The notes beneath the pieces were generated by a model, which saw nothing but the letters and a program-made list of their open reading frames with translations, was not told where the DNA came from and ran no database searches. Shown one piece after another: positions 53,902 to 62,724 of a DNA stretch of 64,000 nt (its first letter is position 1; each line of letters opens with the position of its first letter). Made by a program: the position numbers and the translations under genes. Origin of the DNA: G963665215 sp963665215 (lineage in GTDB: Bacteria; Chloroflexota; Dehalococcoidia; Lucifugimonadales; CAUZJF01); NCBI GenBank assembly GCA_963665215.2, contig CAXXWW010000007.1, forward strand, positions 62,001-126,000, in the 5' to 3' direction.

Positions 53902-55221
53902 ATGGAACCTCTCCCTGGCGACAGGCCTCCTCACCCTCTACCGTCCACGCGGCTCCAGGTTTTCAGCGCCTTTCAGTACCGTGACTACCGGCTGTTCTGG
54001 GTGGGGAACGCCTTCTCGAATATGGGCATCTGGGTCTTGATCGCCGGTCGTCTCTGGCTGATGCGCGATCTGACCCGCGACTACCCGGACTCTGCCCTCT
54101 GGCTGGGGCTTGTGACGTTCTCGGGCCTGGGACCCATATTGCTGCTGTCCATGTGGGGAGGCGTAGTAGCCGACCGGGTCAACAGGGTGAGGTTCGTGAC
54201 GTTCACGAGGGCGATGTTCAGCCTGACGGCGTTGTTTACCGCAGCTCTAATCATGCTCGACGTCATCCAGCCCTGGCACTTGATAGCCATCTCCCTCGCC
54301 AACGGCGTGCTCCTGTCCTTCGACATCCCGTGCAGGCAGGCGATAGTGCCGAACCTGGTCCGCAGGGAGCACCTGCTGAATGCCGTGGTCCTGCAGTCCT
54401 TTTTGGGGAACGGCGCGGCGGTCATCGGCCCAACCTTCTTCGCGCCTATGGTAAATAGCTGGGGGCTGGAGGGACTATTTCTCTTCGTGGGGGTCGCCTA
54501 CGCCGTGACAGTGGTCCTGTTTGCGCTGGTGAGGTCCCAGCCGGTTCGGCGGGACGCTGGGAAGCATACGGTGTGGGCCGACCTGCTGACGGGGCTCTCG
54601 TACATCCGGGGACACGGAGCTATTCTGAAGCTAATTGCCATTGGGGTCGTTGCGGGGATTTTTGGGGCTTCCTTCGGCACGCTGCTCCCCATCTTCGCCG
54701 ACCAGATTCTGAGCGGTGGTCTGGAGGGCTACGGCTCCCTGCTTCTGGGCACCGGCCTGGGCGGCATGGCGGGAGCCCTGGCCCTCGCCACATTCGGAAA
54801 GCTCAGGAGCTCGCTGCTCCTTCAGCTTGTCACGGGAGCAGGGTTCGGGCTGGGACTGGCCCTGTTCTCTCGGATCACATGGCTGCCCGGGTCAATCGCG
54901 GTAATCTTCGTGGTGGGCGCATGCAGTGTCGGCTTTGGCTCCATAAACAACGCGTTGATACAGGGCATGGTTGCCGACGAGGTCCGGGGCCGGGTGATGA
55001 GCATCCACCAGCTCGGCTGGGGCGCCAGCGCCATCGGCGGGCTCGTGATGGGGGCACTCGCTCAGGCGGTAAGCGCCCCCTTCGCGCTGATGTTAGCCGG
55101 AACGGTAATGGCCGCCGCCACGGCGGCGCTGAGCCTGTCTGCCGCCCGAAGTATTCGGACCGAGCTCCTGGCGGGCGCACGAGCCCCCGCGCGCGAGCCT
55201 GAGGCCACAGGCAGGGACTGA
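53902..55221 (+). CDS. MFS transporter, EntS/MFS_3-like exporter
   Basis: This protein of about 439 residues has twelve predicted membrane helices. The N-terminal FQYRDYRLFWVGNAFSNMG is typical of the MFS_3 (EntS, multidrug and siderophore exporter) group. GGVVADRVNRVRFV is the motif A loop and GMVADEVRGRVMSIHQ its counterpart in the second half. The substrate is unknown. The ATG at 53902 matches family starts, while the frame extends to 53863. The C-terminal tail is Ala/Arg-rich. Confidence 0.85.
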   Translation: MEPLPGDRPPHPLPSTRLQVFSAFQYRDYRLFWVGNAFSNMGIWVLIAGRLWLMRDLTRDYPDSALWLGLVTFSGLGPILLLSMWGGVVADRVNRVRFVTFTRAMFSLTALFTAALIMLDVIQPWHLIAISLANGVLLSFDIPCRQAIVPNLVRREHLLNAVVLQSFLGNGAAVIGPTFFAPMVNSWGLEGLFLFVGVAYAVTVVLFALVRSQPVRRDAGKHTVWADLLTGLSYIRGHGAILKLIAIGVVAGIFGASFGTLLPIFADQILSGGLEGYGSLLLGTGLGGMAGALALATFGKLRSSLLLQLVTGAGFGLGLALFSRITWLPGSIAVIFVVGACSVGFGSINNALIQGMVADEVRGRVMSIHQLGWGASAIGGLVMGALAQAVSAPFALMLAGTVMAAATAALSLSAARSIRTELLAGARAPAREPEATGRD

Positions 55222-55230
55222 GGGGGTTCC

Positions 55231-56223
55231 CTACCCCGTCGGCCAAGATAACTCCGCGGCCTCGCGGAAGCCGTCCAGGCGGGGAAGCAGCAGGGGCAGG
55301 TCGACGCCGGCCGCCCGGTACTCGCCGACTCGTTCCATGACCCGCGGGGCCGGCCCCACCAGGTAGAAAGCCTCCACCATCTCATCGCTGATAAAGTGTA
55401 TCGCGTCGTCGCCGCCGTCCTTAGCTACCGACGCCCGCAGCGGTCCCAGTATGGCGGGATCGAATCCCCCCTTCTCCAGCAGCACCTCCCCCACGTTCCT
55501 CTCGTCCAGGAGCCGCACGATGCGCTCCTTCAAACTATCCCAGATGGCCTCGGGGGCGTCCGTCTGCCGCACCACGAGCATGCAGGCGATGTCGACGGAG
55601 AGGGGGTCGCGACCCGCCTCGCGCGCGGCATGTCGAACCTCATTGACAGCGTAGGTGATGTACCTGGTGGGCGTGTAGGCATTGAGCAGCACCCCGTCGG
55701 CAACCGCGCCCGCGAGGCGTAGCGCCCTGGGCCCGATGGCGCCAAGATAGATCGGTATCCTTTCCGCGACAGTCCTGACAGCCAGGCGGGCGCGCGACAG
55801 TCTGAACCGGCCCGTGTGCGACGTGACCTCCTGTCCCGAGAGCAGGCGCCTGACGATTTCGGCGGTCTCCTTCAGGGTAGCCTGGCCGTCTCCATACGGA
55901 ATACCCATCCTGCCCTCGACGACAGACCTGTCGCTCCTACCCATGCCCAGCGCGAACCGGCCGCCGGAGAGGCGGTCCAGGGTGGCGCATGCCATCGCAA
56001 GCAGGGCCGGGTTGCGCGTATAGGGGTTGGCGACGCCCACGCCGAGCCTGATGCTCTGCGTCGCCGCCGCCAGGAAACCGAGCATGGAGAAGGTCTCCTC
56101 GTGAAAATACCTCTCGGTCACCCATATGGAGTCAAGTCCCGCCCGTTCGGCTATCCGCCCATACTCTGCCAGCTCGGGCCCGCTCTCGATCCCGTGGTAG
56201 AGCACGATGCCGAGTCTGGCCAT
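55231..56223 (-). CDS. LLM-class flavin/F420-dependent oxidoreductase
   Basis: This 330-residue luciferase-like monooxygenase-fold protein has the pattern of F420-dependent methylene-H4MPT reductase relatives: GLDSIWVTERYFHEETFSML, IRLGVGVANPYTRNPALLAM, GRFALGMGRSDR and PIYLGAIGPRALRLAG. Sequence alone does not separate FMN from F420 use. AGGAGG is well spaced before ATG 56223. It converges on the MFS gene with 9 bp between stop codons. Confidence 0.88.
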   Translation of the reverse strand: MARLGIVLYHGIESGPELAEYGRIAERAGLDSIWVTERYFHEETFSMLGFLAAATQSIRLGVGVANPYTRNPALLAMACATLDRLSGGRFALGMGRSDRSVVEGRMGIPYGDGQATLKETAEIVRRLLSGQEVTSHTGRFRLSRARLAVRTVAERIPIYLGAIGPRALRLAGAVADGVLLNAYTPTRYITYAVNEVRHAAREAGRDPLSVDIACMLVVRQTDAPEAIWDSLKERIVRLLDERNVGEVLLEKGGFDPAILGPLRASVAKDGGDDAIHFISDEMVEAFYLVGPAPRVMERVGEYRAAGVDLPLLLPRLDGFREAAELSWPTG

Positions 56224-56511
56224 GGCGGTCCTCCTATGGATTGAGGCTGTGTGTTGCCTCACCCCTACGCCGTCTGAGCATGCGGATAGGGGCCTTCAGT
56301 AGAAAAACTCGAGGTGAGGTGATAGATACAACGCGCACAACCTGGCTCTACAATATTCACAGCCAGTCGATATCTTATCGGATGTCCGTTGACGGCGCAT
56401 CGGGCCGCTGCTACACTCGGTCTCATCTAACGCCTACGGGCGACGGCGCCCCGGTCCACTTCCGGAAACACGGCCTCAGATTAAGACACTCCGCATGACA
56501 GAAAAAGACAG
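56224..56511. other. divergent intergenic gap
   Basis: This 288 bp lies between the LLM oxidoreductase (leftward) and the CoA-transferase (rightward) and must hold promoters for both. I see no strong consensus and no gene. Confidence 0.35.
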
Positions 56512-57669
56512 ATGAGACCATTATCTCACCTCACGGTGCTTGACCTGACGGTCAACGTGCCGGGGCCCTTCTGCTCCATGATACTGGCCGACATGGGCGC
56601 CCGTGTGATCAAGGTGGAGCCGCCGGGGGGGGACCCCATGCGGCACAGCCCCGGGATGTGGGCGAGCCTGAACCGGGGTAAGGAAAGCGTGGTCCTTGAC
56701 CTCAAGACCGACGGAGCCCGCGAGCTGCTGGTTAGGCTGGCAATGAAGACCGACATCGCGCTGGAGGGCTGGCGTCCCGGCGTGGCCAAACGCCTGGGCG
56801 CCGACTACCCTACCCTATCGGCCAAGAACCCCCGGCTGGTCTACTGCTCCATCTCCGGCTTCGGGCAGGGTGGCCCCTGGAGCGACAGGGCGGGCCACGA
56901 TGTGAACTACCTGGCGCTGAGCGGCTACCTGGGCGTCCAGGTGGCCATCGAGGGGCGGCCCTGGCCCCCGCCGGTCCTGATATCGGACCTGGTGTCTGGG
57001 CTCTACGCCGCGATTTCTGCACTGGCGGCGGTATCGGGCCGGCAAGTGTCGCGGCAAGGCGCGTATATCGACCTCTCCATGACCGATGCGGCGGTGTCGC
57101 TCCTGGGCCCCGAGATCGGGCGCGCCGCCGCCGAGGGCAAGGCCGACGGCGGTCCCAACGTCACTTCTATTCCGCACTATGGGCTCTTTCCCTGCGCGGA
57201 CGGGCGGTGGCTCAGTCTGGGCATCGTTCACGAGGACCACTTCTGGGACCGCTTCTGCCGCGCGGCCGGCCTCGAGGAGCTGGCCGGCCTCAACCTCGGC
57301 GAGCGGATGGCACGGGCTGAGGAGCTCCGCCATGCGCTCCACGAGACCTTCTCTCGCAAGCCGTCAGCCGAGTGGGAGAGGCTGCTTGATGAGGCCGACG
57401 TCCCGGCTGCGTCCGTTGCCGATCTCGACGAGATCTTCGACAACCCCCAGCTCAAGGCGCGCGGCCTGTTCGTGGAGGTCGGCCTCCACCGATTCCTGGC
57501 GCAGCCGGCGCGCTTCTCCACAGGCCCAACCCGTCCAACGGAGGGCCCGCCAACACCCGGCGAACATACTGACGTGCTACTGAAGGAGCTTGGCTACGGC
57601 GAGTGTGAGATCGCCCGGTTTCGAGAAGGCAACGTATTCGGACAGGTCCAGCGACCGGTGGTGTCATGA
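56512..57669 (+). CDS. CaiB/BaiF-family (class III) CoA transferase
   Basis: This 385-residue protein has the class III CoA-transferase pattern VLDLTVNVPGPFCSMILADM, RVIKVEPPGGDPMR, SLNRGKESVVLDLK and the C-terminal DEADVPAASVADLDEIFDNP. The family moves CoA between acids or racemises 2-methylacyl-CoA. The active-site Asp region (usually near residue 169) falls around LISDLVSGLYAA. Its stop codon overlaps the start of the acyl-CoA synthetase (ATGA), so the two are coupled and likely act on the same acid. Confidence 0.9.
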   Translation: MRPLSHLTVLDLTVNVPGPFCSMILADMGARVIKVEPPGGDPMRHSPGMWASLNRGKESVVLDLKTDGARELLVRLAMKTDIALEGWRPGVAKRLGADYPTLSAKNPRLVYCSISGFGQGGPWSDRAGHDVNYLALSGYLGVQVAIEGRPWPPPVLISDLVSGLYAAISALAAVSGRQVSRQGAYIDLSMTDAAVSLLGPEIGRAAAEGKADGGPNVTSIPHYGLFPCADGRWLSLGIVHEDHFWDRFCRAAGLEELAGLNLGERMARAEELRHALHETFSRKPSAEWERLLDEADVPAASVADLDEIFDNPQLKARGLFVEVGLHRFLAQPARFSTGPTRPTEGPPTPGEHTDVLLKELGYGECEIARFREGNVFGQVQRPVVS

Positions 57670-59318
57670 ACCAGGACTACCAGATCGGCAACTACGAAGA
57701 GACCTACCGCAACTTCCGACTGGATGTGCCCCAGCGCTTCAACTGGGCTTACGACGTCTTTGACAGGTGGGGCAGGGACCCGAGTAAGGTGGCGATGGTC
57801 TGGGTAAGCTCGGACGGCCGCTCTCGTGAGATCACTTTCAGGGAGTTGGGACAGCGGTCGCGGCGCGCGGCCAACGCGCTCGCGGGGCTGGGCGCGCGGC
57901 CCGGGGACCGCGTGTTCATCATGCTGCCCCGCCTGGTGGAGTGGTGGGAGCTGATGCTCGGCTGCGTGCGGGGACGGTTCGTGGCGGTCCCTGGCACTCC
58001 CCTCCTGACCACGAAGGACATCGAGTACAGGATCAACTCCGCCGAGGTGACCATCGCAGTTACCGATCCCGAGAATCTGGACAAGATCGAGGCCGTGCGG
58101 GCCCGCTGTCCCAGCCTCAGGCAGCTGTTGGTCGTGGGAGAGACCGGCGGACCGAATCGTTACGAGGATATGGTGAGGTCCGCGTCGCCAGACCTGGCCC
58201 ACCCGCACAATCTCTCGGACGAGCCTCTGGTCATTTATTTCACATCGGGCACTACCGGGCATCCAAAGATGGTACTCAACACCCATGCCTCCTACCCCAT
58301 CGGCCACATCATTACGGGCAAGTTCTGGATGGACAACAGGCCCAGCGACCTCCACTGGACCCTCTCGGACACGGGCTGGGCGCAAGCCGCCTGGACACAT
58401 TTCTACGCACCGTGGAACATGGGCGCCGCCATCTTCGTGTGGGACCATCGGGGGAGGTTCGATCCCGAGGCGACCATGGCCATGCTTCAGAAACACCCCA
58501 TCACCACGTTCTTCGCGCCGCCTACGGCCTATCGGATGCTCGTGCTCCAGGACCTGCATCGCTACCGTCCAAAGGCGCTACGCCACTGCCTTGGCGCCGG
58601 CGAGGCGGTGAACCCGGAGGTGATCGACGCATGGCGAGAGGGGACAGGCCACCACATCTGTGAGGGATACGGGCAGACCGAGACCGTCCTGTGCGTGGCC
58701 ACGTTCCCCGGCATGGCCTACAAGCCAGGCTCCATGGGCGTCGCCGCTCCGGGCTTCCGCATGGGCATAGTGGACGAGGACGGAAATCAGCTGCCCCCGG
58801 GTGTCGAGGGCGAGGTCGCCATCAGGACACGTCCCGGCCGTCCGGTGGGACTCTTTCCGGAGTACTGGCGGGATTCGGAGGCCAACGCAAAGTGCTTCCG
58901 GGGAGACTGGTACTACACGTCGGACATGGCAACGAGAGACGACGACGGCTACTTCTGGTTCGTGGGGCGCGCCGACGACGTCATTATCAGCGCCTCCTAT
59001 CGCATCGGCCCGTTTGAGGTAGAGTCCGCGCTGGTAGAGCATCGCGCGGTGGCCGAGGCCGCCGTGGTGGGCGTCGCCGATGAGATCAGGGGCCAGGTGG
59101 TCAAGGCGTTCGTCGTGCTGGCGCCGGGGCACCGGCCGTCCGACACGCTGGTCGGAGAGCTACAGGAGCACGTCAGGCGCGTGACCGCTCCGTACAAGTA
59201 TCCGCGCCGGGTCGAGTTTGTAGAGGACCTCCCCAAGACGATAAGCGGAAAGATCCGCAGGGCGGAGCTCCGCCGGCAAGAGCGGGAGCGGTCCGCGAAG
59301 ACCGCTCGGCGAGCGTAG
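57666..59318 (+). CDS. acyl-CoA synthetase (AMP-binding enzyme)
   Basis: This 550-residue adenylate-forming ligase has the P-loop-like YFTSGTTGHPKMV, CEGYGQTETVL (motif A5), WYYTSDMATRDDDGYF with the hinge region GRADDVIISASYRIGP, and the catalytic Lys in LPKTISGKIRRAEL. The sequence resembles medium-chain acyl-CoA synthetases (AcsM type). It activates a carboxylic acid to its CoA ester, which the neighbouring transferase and dehydrogenase would then use. It is coupled to the upstream gene by a 4 bp overlap. Confidence 0.92.
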   Translation: MNQDYQIGNYEETYRNFRLDVPQRFNWAYDVFDRWGRDPSKVAMVWVSSDGRSREITFRELGQRSRRAANALAGLGARPGDRVFIMLPRLVEWWELMLGCVRGRFVAVPGTPLLTTKDIEYRINSAEVTIAVTDPENLDKIEAVRARCPSLRQLLVVGETGGPNRYEDMVRSASPDLAHPHNLSDEPLVIYFTSGTTGHPKMVLNTHASYPIGHIITGKFWMDNRPSDLHWTLSDTGWAQAAWTHFYAPWNMGAAIFVWDHRGRFDPEATMAMLQKHPITTFFAPPTAYRMLVLQDLHRYRPKALRHCLGAGEAVNPEVIDAWREGTGHHICEGYGQTETVLCVATFPGMAYKPGSMGVAAPGFRMGIVDEDGNQLPPGVEGEVAIRTRPGRPVGLFPEYWRDSEANAKCFRGDWYYTSDMATRDDDGYFWFVGRADDVIISASYRIGPFEVESALVEHRAVAEAAVVGVADEIRGQVVKAFVVLAPGHRPSDTLVGELQEHVRRVTAPYKYPRRVEFVEDLPKTISGKIRRAELRRQERERSAKTARRA

Positions 59319-59331
59319 GCGGGAGCCGCCG

Positions 59332-60480
59332 ATGCACTTCGGCCAGGAGCACGACCTCTTTCGGAGCGCCCTCCGGCGCCTGGTGCAGGAGGAGATCACC
59401 CCTCACGTCGATGAGTGGGAAGAGCGCGGTGAGATACCCCGCGATCTCTTCCGCCGCATGGGGGAGTTGGGCTTTCTCGGGGTCGAGTTCCCGAGCGCAT
59501 ACGGCGGGGGCGACGCCGACTTCTGGATGTCCGTTGTGCTTGCCGAGGAGCTGGCAAGGTGCCGCTCCGGCGGCGTGGCGTTCAGCGTCATTGTGCACAC
59601 GGACATGTCCTCGCCGTGGCTCGCGAGGCTGGGGACCGAGGAGCAGAAGGCCCGCTTTCTCCCGAGCATCACCAGTGGAGAGAAGGTCAGCGCCCTGGCG
59701 ATCACCGAGCCGGGAGCCGGGTCGGACATGGCCGCGTTGACCACCCACGCCCGGCGTGCCGGCGACGACTGGGTCATCACCGGCGCCAAGACCTTCATCA
59801 CCAACGGCGTCTATGGAGACCTCTACTTCGTGGCGGCCAGGACGCGCGACAGGGGCTCCCGCCACAGCCGGCTCTCACAATTCCTGGTGGAGCAGGGCTC
59901 ACCAGGGCTCTCTGTGAGCAGGAAGCTCCGCAAGACGGGGATGTGGGCGTCTGATACGGCGGAGCTGGTGTTTGACGAGGTGAGGGTGCCGGCTCAGAAC
60001 CTGCTCGGGCAGGAAGGCCGCGGCTTCTACCAGCTGGCGGAGGGCCTCCAGCGGGAGCGCCTGATGGCTGCCGTACTGAGCGTCTCTGCCGCACAGCAGG
60101 CCCTGGAGGACTGCCAGGCCTACCTGGGCCAGCGCAAGGCCTTCGGGCGTAGCCTGGCGCAGTTCCAGGCGCTCCGGCACAGGATGGCCGATCTGGCCAC
60201 CCAGATAGAGGCGGCCCGGCGGCTCACCTATCACGCGGCGTCGTTGTTTGCGGCGTCAAAGGAGTGCGTCACCGAGGTCTCGATGGCCAAGCTCTTCGCG
60301 ACGGAGATGGCCAACCGGGTGGCCTACGAGGCCGTCCAACTCCACGGAGGCTACGGTTACACGCCCGAGTTCCCGGTCGAGCGGTTCGCCCGCGACTATC
60401 GCCTGTGGACCATCGCGGCCGGCACCTCGGAGATGATGCGCGAGATCATAGCCAGTTCGCTGCTCCCGCCCTCGGGATAG
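59332..60480 (+). CDS. acyl-CoA dehydrogenase
   Basis: This 382-residue flavoenzyme has the family signatures ALAITEPGAGSDMAAL and LHGGYGYTPEFPVERFARDY, with the FAD-binding YQLAEGLQRERLMAAVLSV and AFGRSLAQFQ. The position of the usual catalytic Glu (before the C-terminal helix) falls in LWTIAAGTSEMMREII, which has the short/branched-chain type TSE pattern. It lies 13 bp after the synthetase gene, forming a three-gene acyl-CoA oxidation unit. Confidence 0.93.
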   Translation: MHFGQEHDLFRSALRRLVQEEITPHVDEWEERGEIPRDLFRRMGELGFLGVEFPSAYGGGDADFWMSVVLAEELARCRSGGVAFSVIVHTDMSSPWLARLGTEEQKARFLPSITSGEKVSALAITEPGAGSDMAALTTHARRAGDDWVITGAKTFITNGVYGDLYFVAARTRDRGSRHSRLSQFLVEQGSPGLSVSRKLRKTGMWASDTAELVFDEVRVPAQNLLGQEGRGFYQLAEGLQRERLMAAVLSVSAAQQALEDCQAYLGQRKAFGRSLAQFQALRHRMADLATQIEAARRLTYHAASLFAASKECVTEVSMAKLFATEMANRVAYEAVQLHGGYGYTPEFPVERFARDYRLWTIAAGTSEMMREIIASSLLPPSG

Positions 60481-60552
60481 GGTCCGCTTTTGAAACGCTA
60501 CTACATTGGGAGACCTGCGGTGAGTCCTCATGAAGACCTGGCGCCGCCCCGG

Positions 60553-60581
60553 ATGACAGACTCCGCGCAAATCTATATAAT
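60553..60581 (+). promoter_or_regulatory. sigma70-type promoter of the 2-oxoacid dehydrogenase operon
   Basis: ATGACA (60553-60558) and a perfect TATAAT (60576-60581) are separated by 17 bp. The start codon of the E1alpha gene at 60649 lies 68 bp downstream, with GGAGGAGAG as ribosome site. Confidence 0.75.
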
Positions 60582-60648
60582 ACCCGCGACTCGACGCGTG
60601 ACACCCCTGGCGACACGTAATTCAGAGCGCGTGAATACAGGAGGAGAG

Positions 60649-61638
60649 ATGGCCCAGGACAAGCAGTTGCTGATGGAGATGCTGAGGCGCATGATACGGA
60701 TCCGCTACTTCGAGGAGAGCGTCCTCGAGCTGACGGCAAGCGGCGAGATCGTTGGTGCCGCCCACTCTTACATCGGCGAGGAGGCGGTGGCGGTCGGGGC
60801 CTGTCTTGCCCTCCGCGACGACGACTACATAACCGGGAACCACCGCTCCCACGGGCACCCCATCGCCAAGGGAGGAGACGTCAGCCGTGCCATGGCGGAG
60901 CTCCTGGGCAAGAGCACCGGCTATTGCAAGGGCAAGGGTGGCTCGATGCACCTGGCCGACTTCAGCATCGGTATCCTCGGGGAGTCGGGCATCGTGGGCT
61001 CGTCGGTGCCCGTGGCGGTCGGGGCGGCCATGGGCGGCAAGATGCAGGGCACCGACCGCGTGGCAATGTGCTTCTTTGGAGACGGCGCCAGCAACCAGGG
61101 GTCGGTGGCTGAGTCCATAAACCTGGCCGCCGTGTGGAAGCTGCCGGTGATCTTCCTCTGTGAGAACAACCAGTACGCGCAGACCACCCACTTTCGGACC
61201 ACCGTCGCCTCTGAGAACGTGTCCGACCGGGCCGCCGCCTACAACATCCCCGGCGTGGTGGTAGACGGCCAGGACGTGGTCGCCATGCACGAGGCGGTAA
61301 CACAGGCCGTCGAGCGGGCCCGCGCGGACCAGGGACCATCCATGGTGGAGGGGCTTACGTACCGCTACGAGGAGCACTCCATAGGCATGGCGCGGATCAT
61401 CCGCAAGCAGTACCGCTCGGACGAGGAGATGGAGCATTGGAAGAATCGGGACCCCATCAAACTGCACAAGAAAACGCTCCTGAGCCAGGGCATCGCCTCA
61501 GAGCAGGAGATAGCCGAGATGGAGGACGAGGAGAGGTCCAGGATAGACCAGGCGGTGGAGTTCGCCCGCGAGAGCCCCTATCCCGAGCCGTCGGAGCTGT
61601 TCGAAGACATGTACGCGGTCCCGATCCCCATTGATTGA
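60649..61638 (+). CDS. pdhA: 2-oxoacid dehydrogenase E1 alpha subunit (pyruvate or acetoin)
   Basis: This 329-residue TPP-binding alpha subunit has FEESVLELTASGEIVGAAHS at the start, GNHRSHGHPIAKG, and the TPP/Mg motif FFGDGASNQGSVAESINLAA ending FLCENN. The phosphorylation-loop region is short. The small size and a separate beta gene are shared by PdhA of Gram-positive type and AcoA of acetoin dehydrogenase, which cannot be told apart by eye. The ATG at 60649 is chosen because of its ribosome site and the promoter at 60553-60581. Confidence 0.9.
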   Translation: MAQDKQLLMEMLRRMIRIRYFEESVLELTASGEIVGAAHSYIGEEAVAVGACLALRDDDYITGNHRSHGHPIAKGGDVSRAMAELLGKSTGYCKGKGGSMHLADFSIGILGESGIVGSSVPVAVGAAMGGKMQGTDRVAMCFFGDGASNQGSVAESINLAAVWKLPVIFLCENNQYAQTTHFRTTVASENVSDRAAAYNIPGVVVDGQDVVAMHEAVTQAVERARADQGPSMVEGLTYRYEEHSIGMARIIRKQYRSDEEMEHWKNRDPIKLHKKTLLSQGIASEQEIAEMEDEERSRIDQAVEFARESPYPEPSELFEDMYAVPIPID

Positions 61639-61722
61639 GTGCCCGACACGGTCGATCCATCTGTATCCTCACACCCAAGGCACGGAGCGAGAAGCTCTGA
61701 CTAAGGCACCAAGGAGCGCACC

Positions 61723-62712
61723 ATGACTCAGCAGGCGCAGACGGCAGCGCGCGAGATCACGCTAACTCAGGCCATAAACGCCGCAATGCGAGAGGAAATG
61801 CGGCGCGACCCCAAGGTGTTCGTGATGGGGGAGGATATACGCTCGGGACTTTTCGGGCCCTCGGCGGGCCTCGTCGACGAGTTCGGGCCCGAGCGGATAA
61901 TCGACACACCCATCACCGAGAACGCCTTTTGCGGCGCTGCGGTGGGCGCGGCCGCGGTTGGGATGCGTCCCATCGTCGAGAGCCTCTCCGCCTTCCTGTA
62001 CGTCGCCATGGACCAGCTCGTCAATCAGGCCGCCAAGATGCGCTACATGTTCGGCGGCCAGGTAAACCTGCCCATCGTCTTTCGCATCTCCGAGTACTAC
62101 GGCGCCAGCCTCGCCGCTCACCACTCCGACCGGCCGCACCCGATCTATATGAACATCCCGGGATTCAAGGTGGTCTTCCCCAGCGGCGCCTACGATGCCA
62201 AAGGGCTGCTGAAGACGGCCATCCGGGAGGACGACCCCGTGGCGTACTTCGAGGACCGCACCCTTTTGGGCAGCCGTGAGGCCGTGCCAGAGGAGGAATA
62301 CACCATCCCCTTCGGGGTGGCCGACGTCAAGCGTGAGGGCACGGACGTGACCATCGTCGGAATCGGCGGCATGGTGGGCCTCGCCCTGGCGGCGGCCGAG
62401 ACCCTGGCCCAGGAGGGCATTTCGGCTGAGGTGGTAGACCCCCGTACGCTGGTCCCCCTGGACAAGGAGACTATCCTTGCCTCGGTGGCCAAGACCGGCC
62501 GCCTGGTGGTGGTAGACCTGGCCCACAAGACGTGCAGCGCAGCCAGCGAGATCGCGGCAATCGTGGCGATGGAGGGCTTCTGGAGCCTCACGGCCCCCAT
62601 CCAGCGGTTGGGCACCGCCAACGTCCACGTGCCTTTCAGCACCGCGCTGGAGCCGTTGATGTACCCCACCGCCGAGACGATCGCACAGGCCGCCAGAGTC
62701 ACCATGGAGTAG
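61723..62712 (+). CDS. pdhB: 2-oxoacid dehydrogenase E1 beta subunit
   Basis: This 329-residue beta subunit starts ITLTQAINAAMREEMRRDPK and has VFVMGEDIRSGLFG, DTPITENAFCGAAVGAA, PHPIYMNIPGFKVVFPSGAY and the transketolase C-terminal domain with VDPRTLVPLDKETI. It pairs with the E1 alpha subunit to decarboxylate pyruvate or acetoin onto lipoate. AAGGAG is upstream, 84 bp after pdhA. Confidence 0.93.
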   Translation: MTQQAQTAAREITLTQAINAAMREEMRRDPKVFVMGEDIRSGLFGPSAGLVDEFGPERIIDTPITENAFCGAAVGAAAVGMRPIVESLSAFLYVAMDQLVNQAAKMRYMFGGQVNLPIVFRISEYYGASLAAHHSDRPHPIYMNIPGFKVVFPSGAYDAKGLLKTAIREDDPVAYFEDRTLLGSREAVPEEEYTIPFGVADVKREGTDVTIVGIGGMVGLALAAAETLAQEGISAEVVDPRTLVPLDKETILASVAKTGRLVVVDLAHKTCSAASEIAAIVAMEGFWSLTAPIQRLGTANVHVPFSTALEPLMYPTAETIAQAARVTME

Positions 62713-62724
62713 TGAGGAGGATGA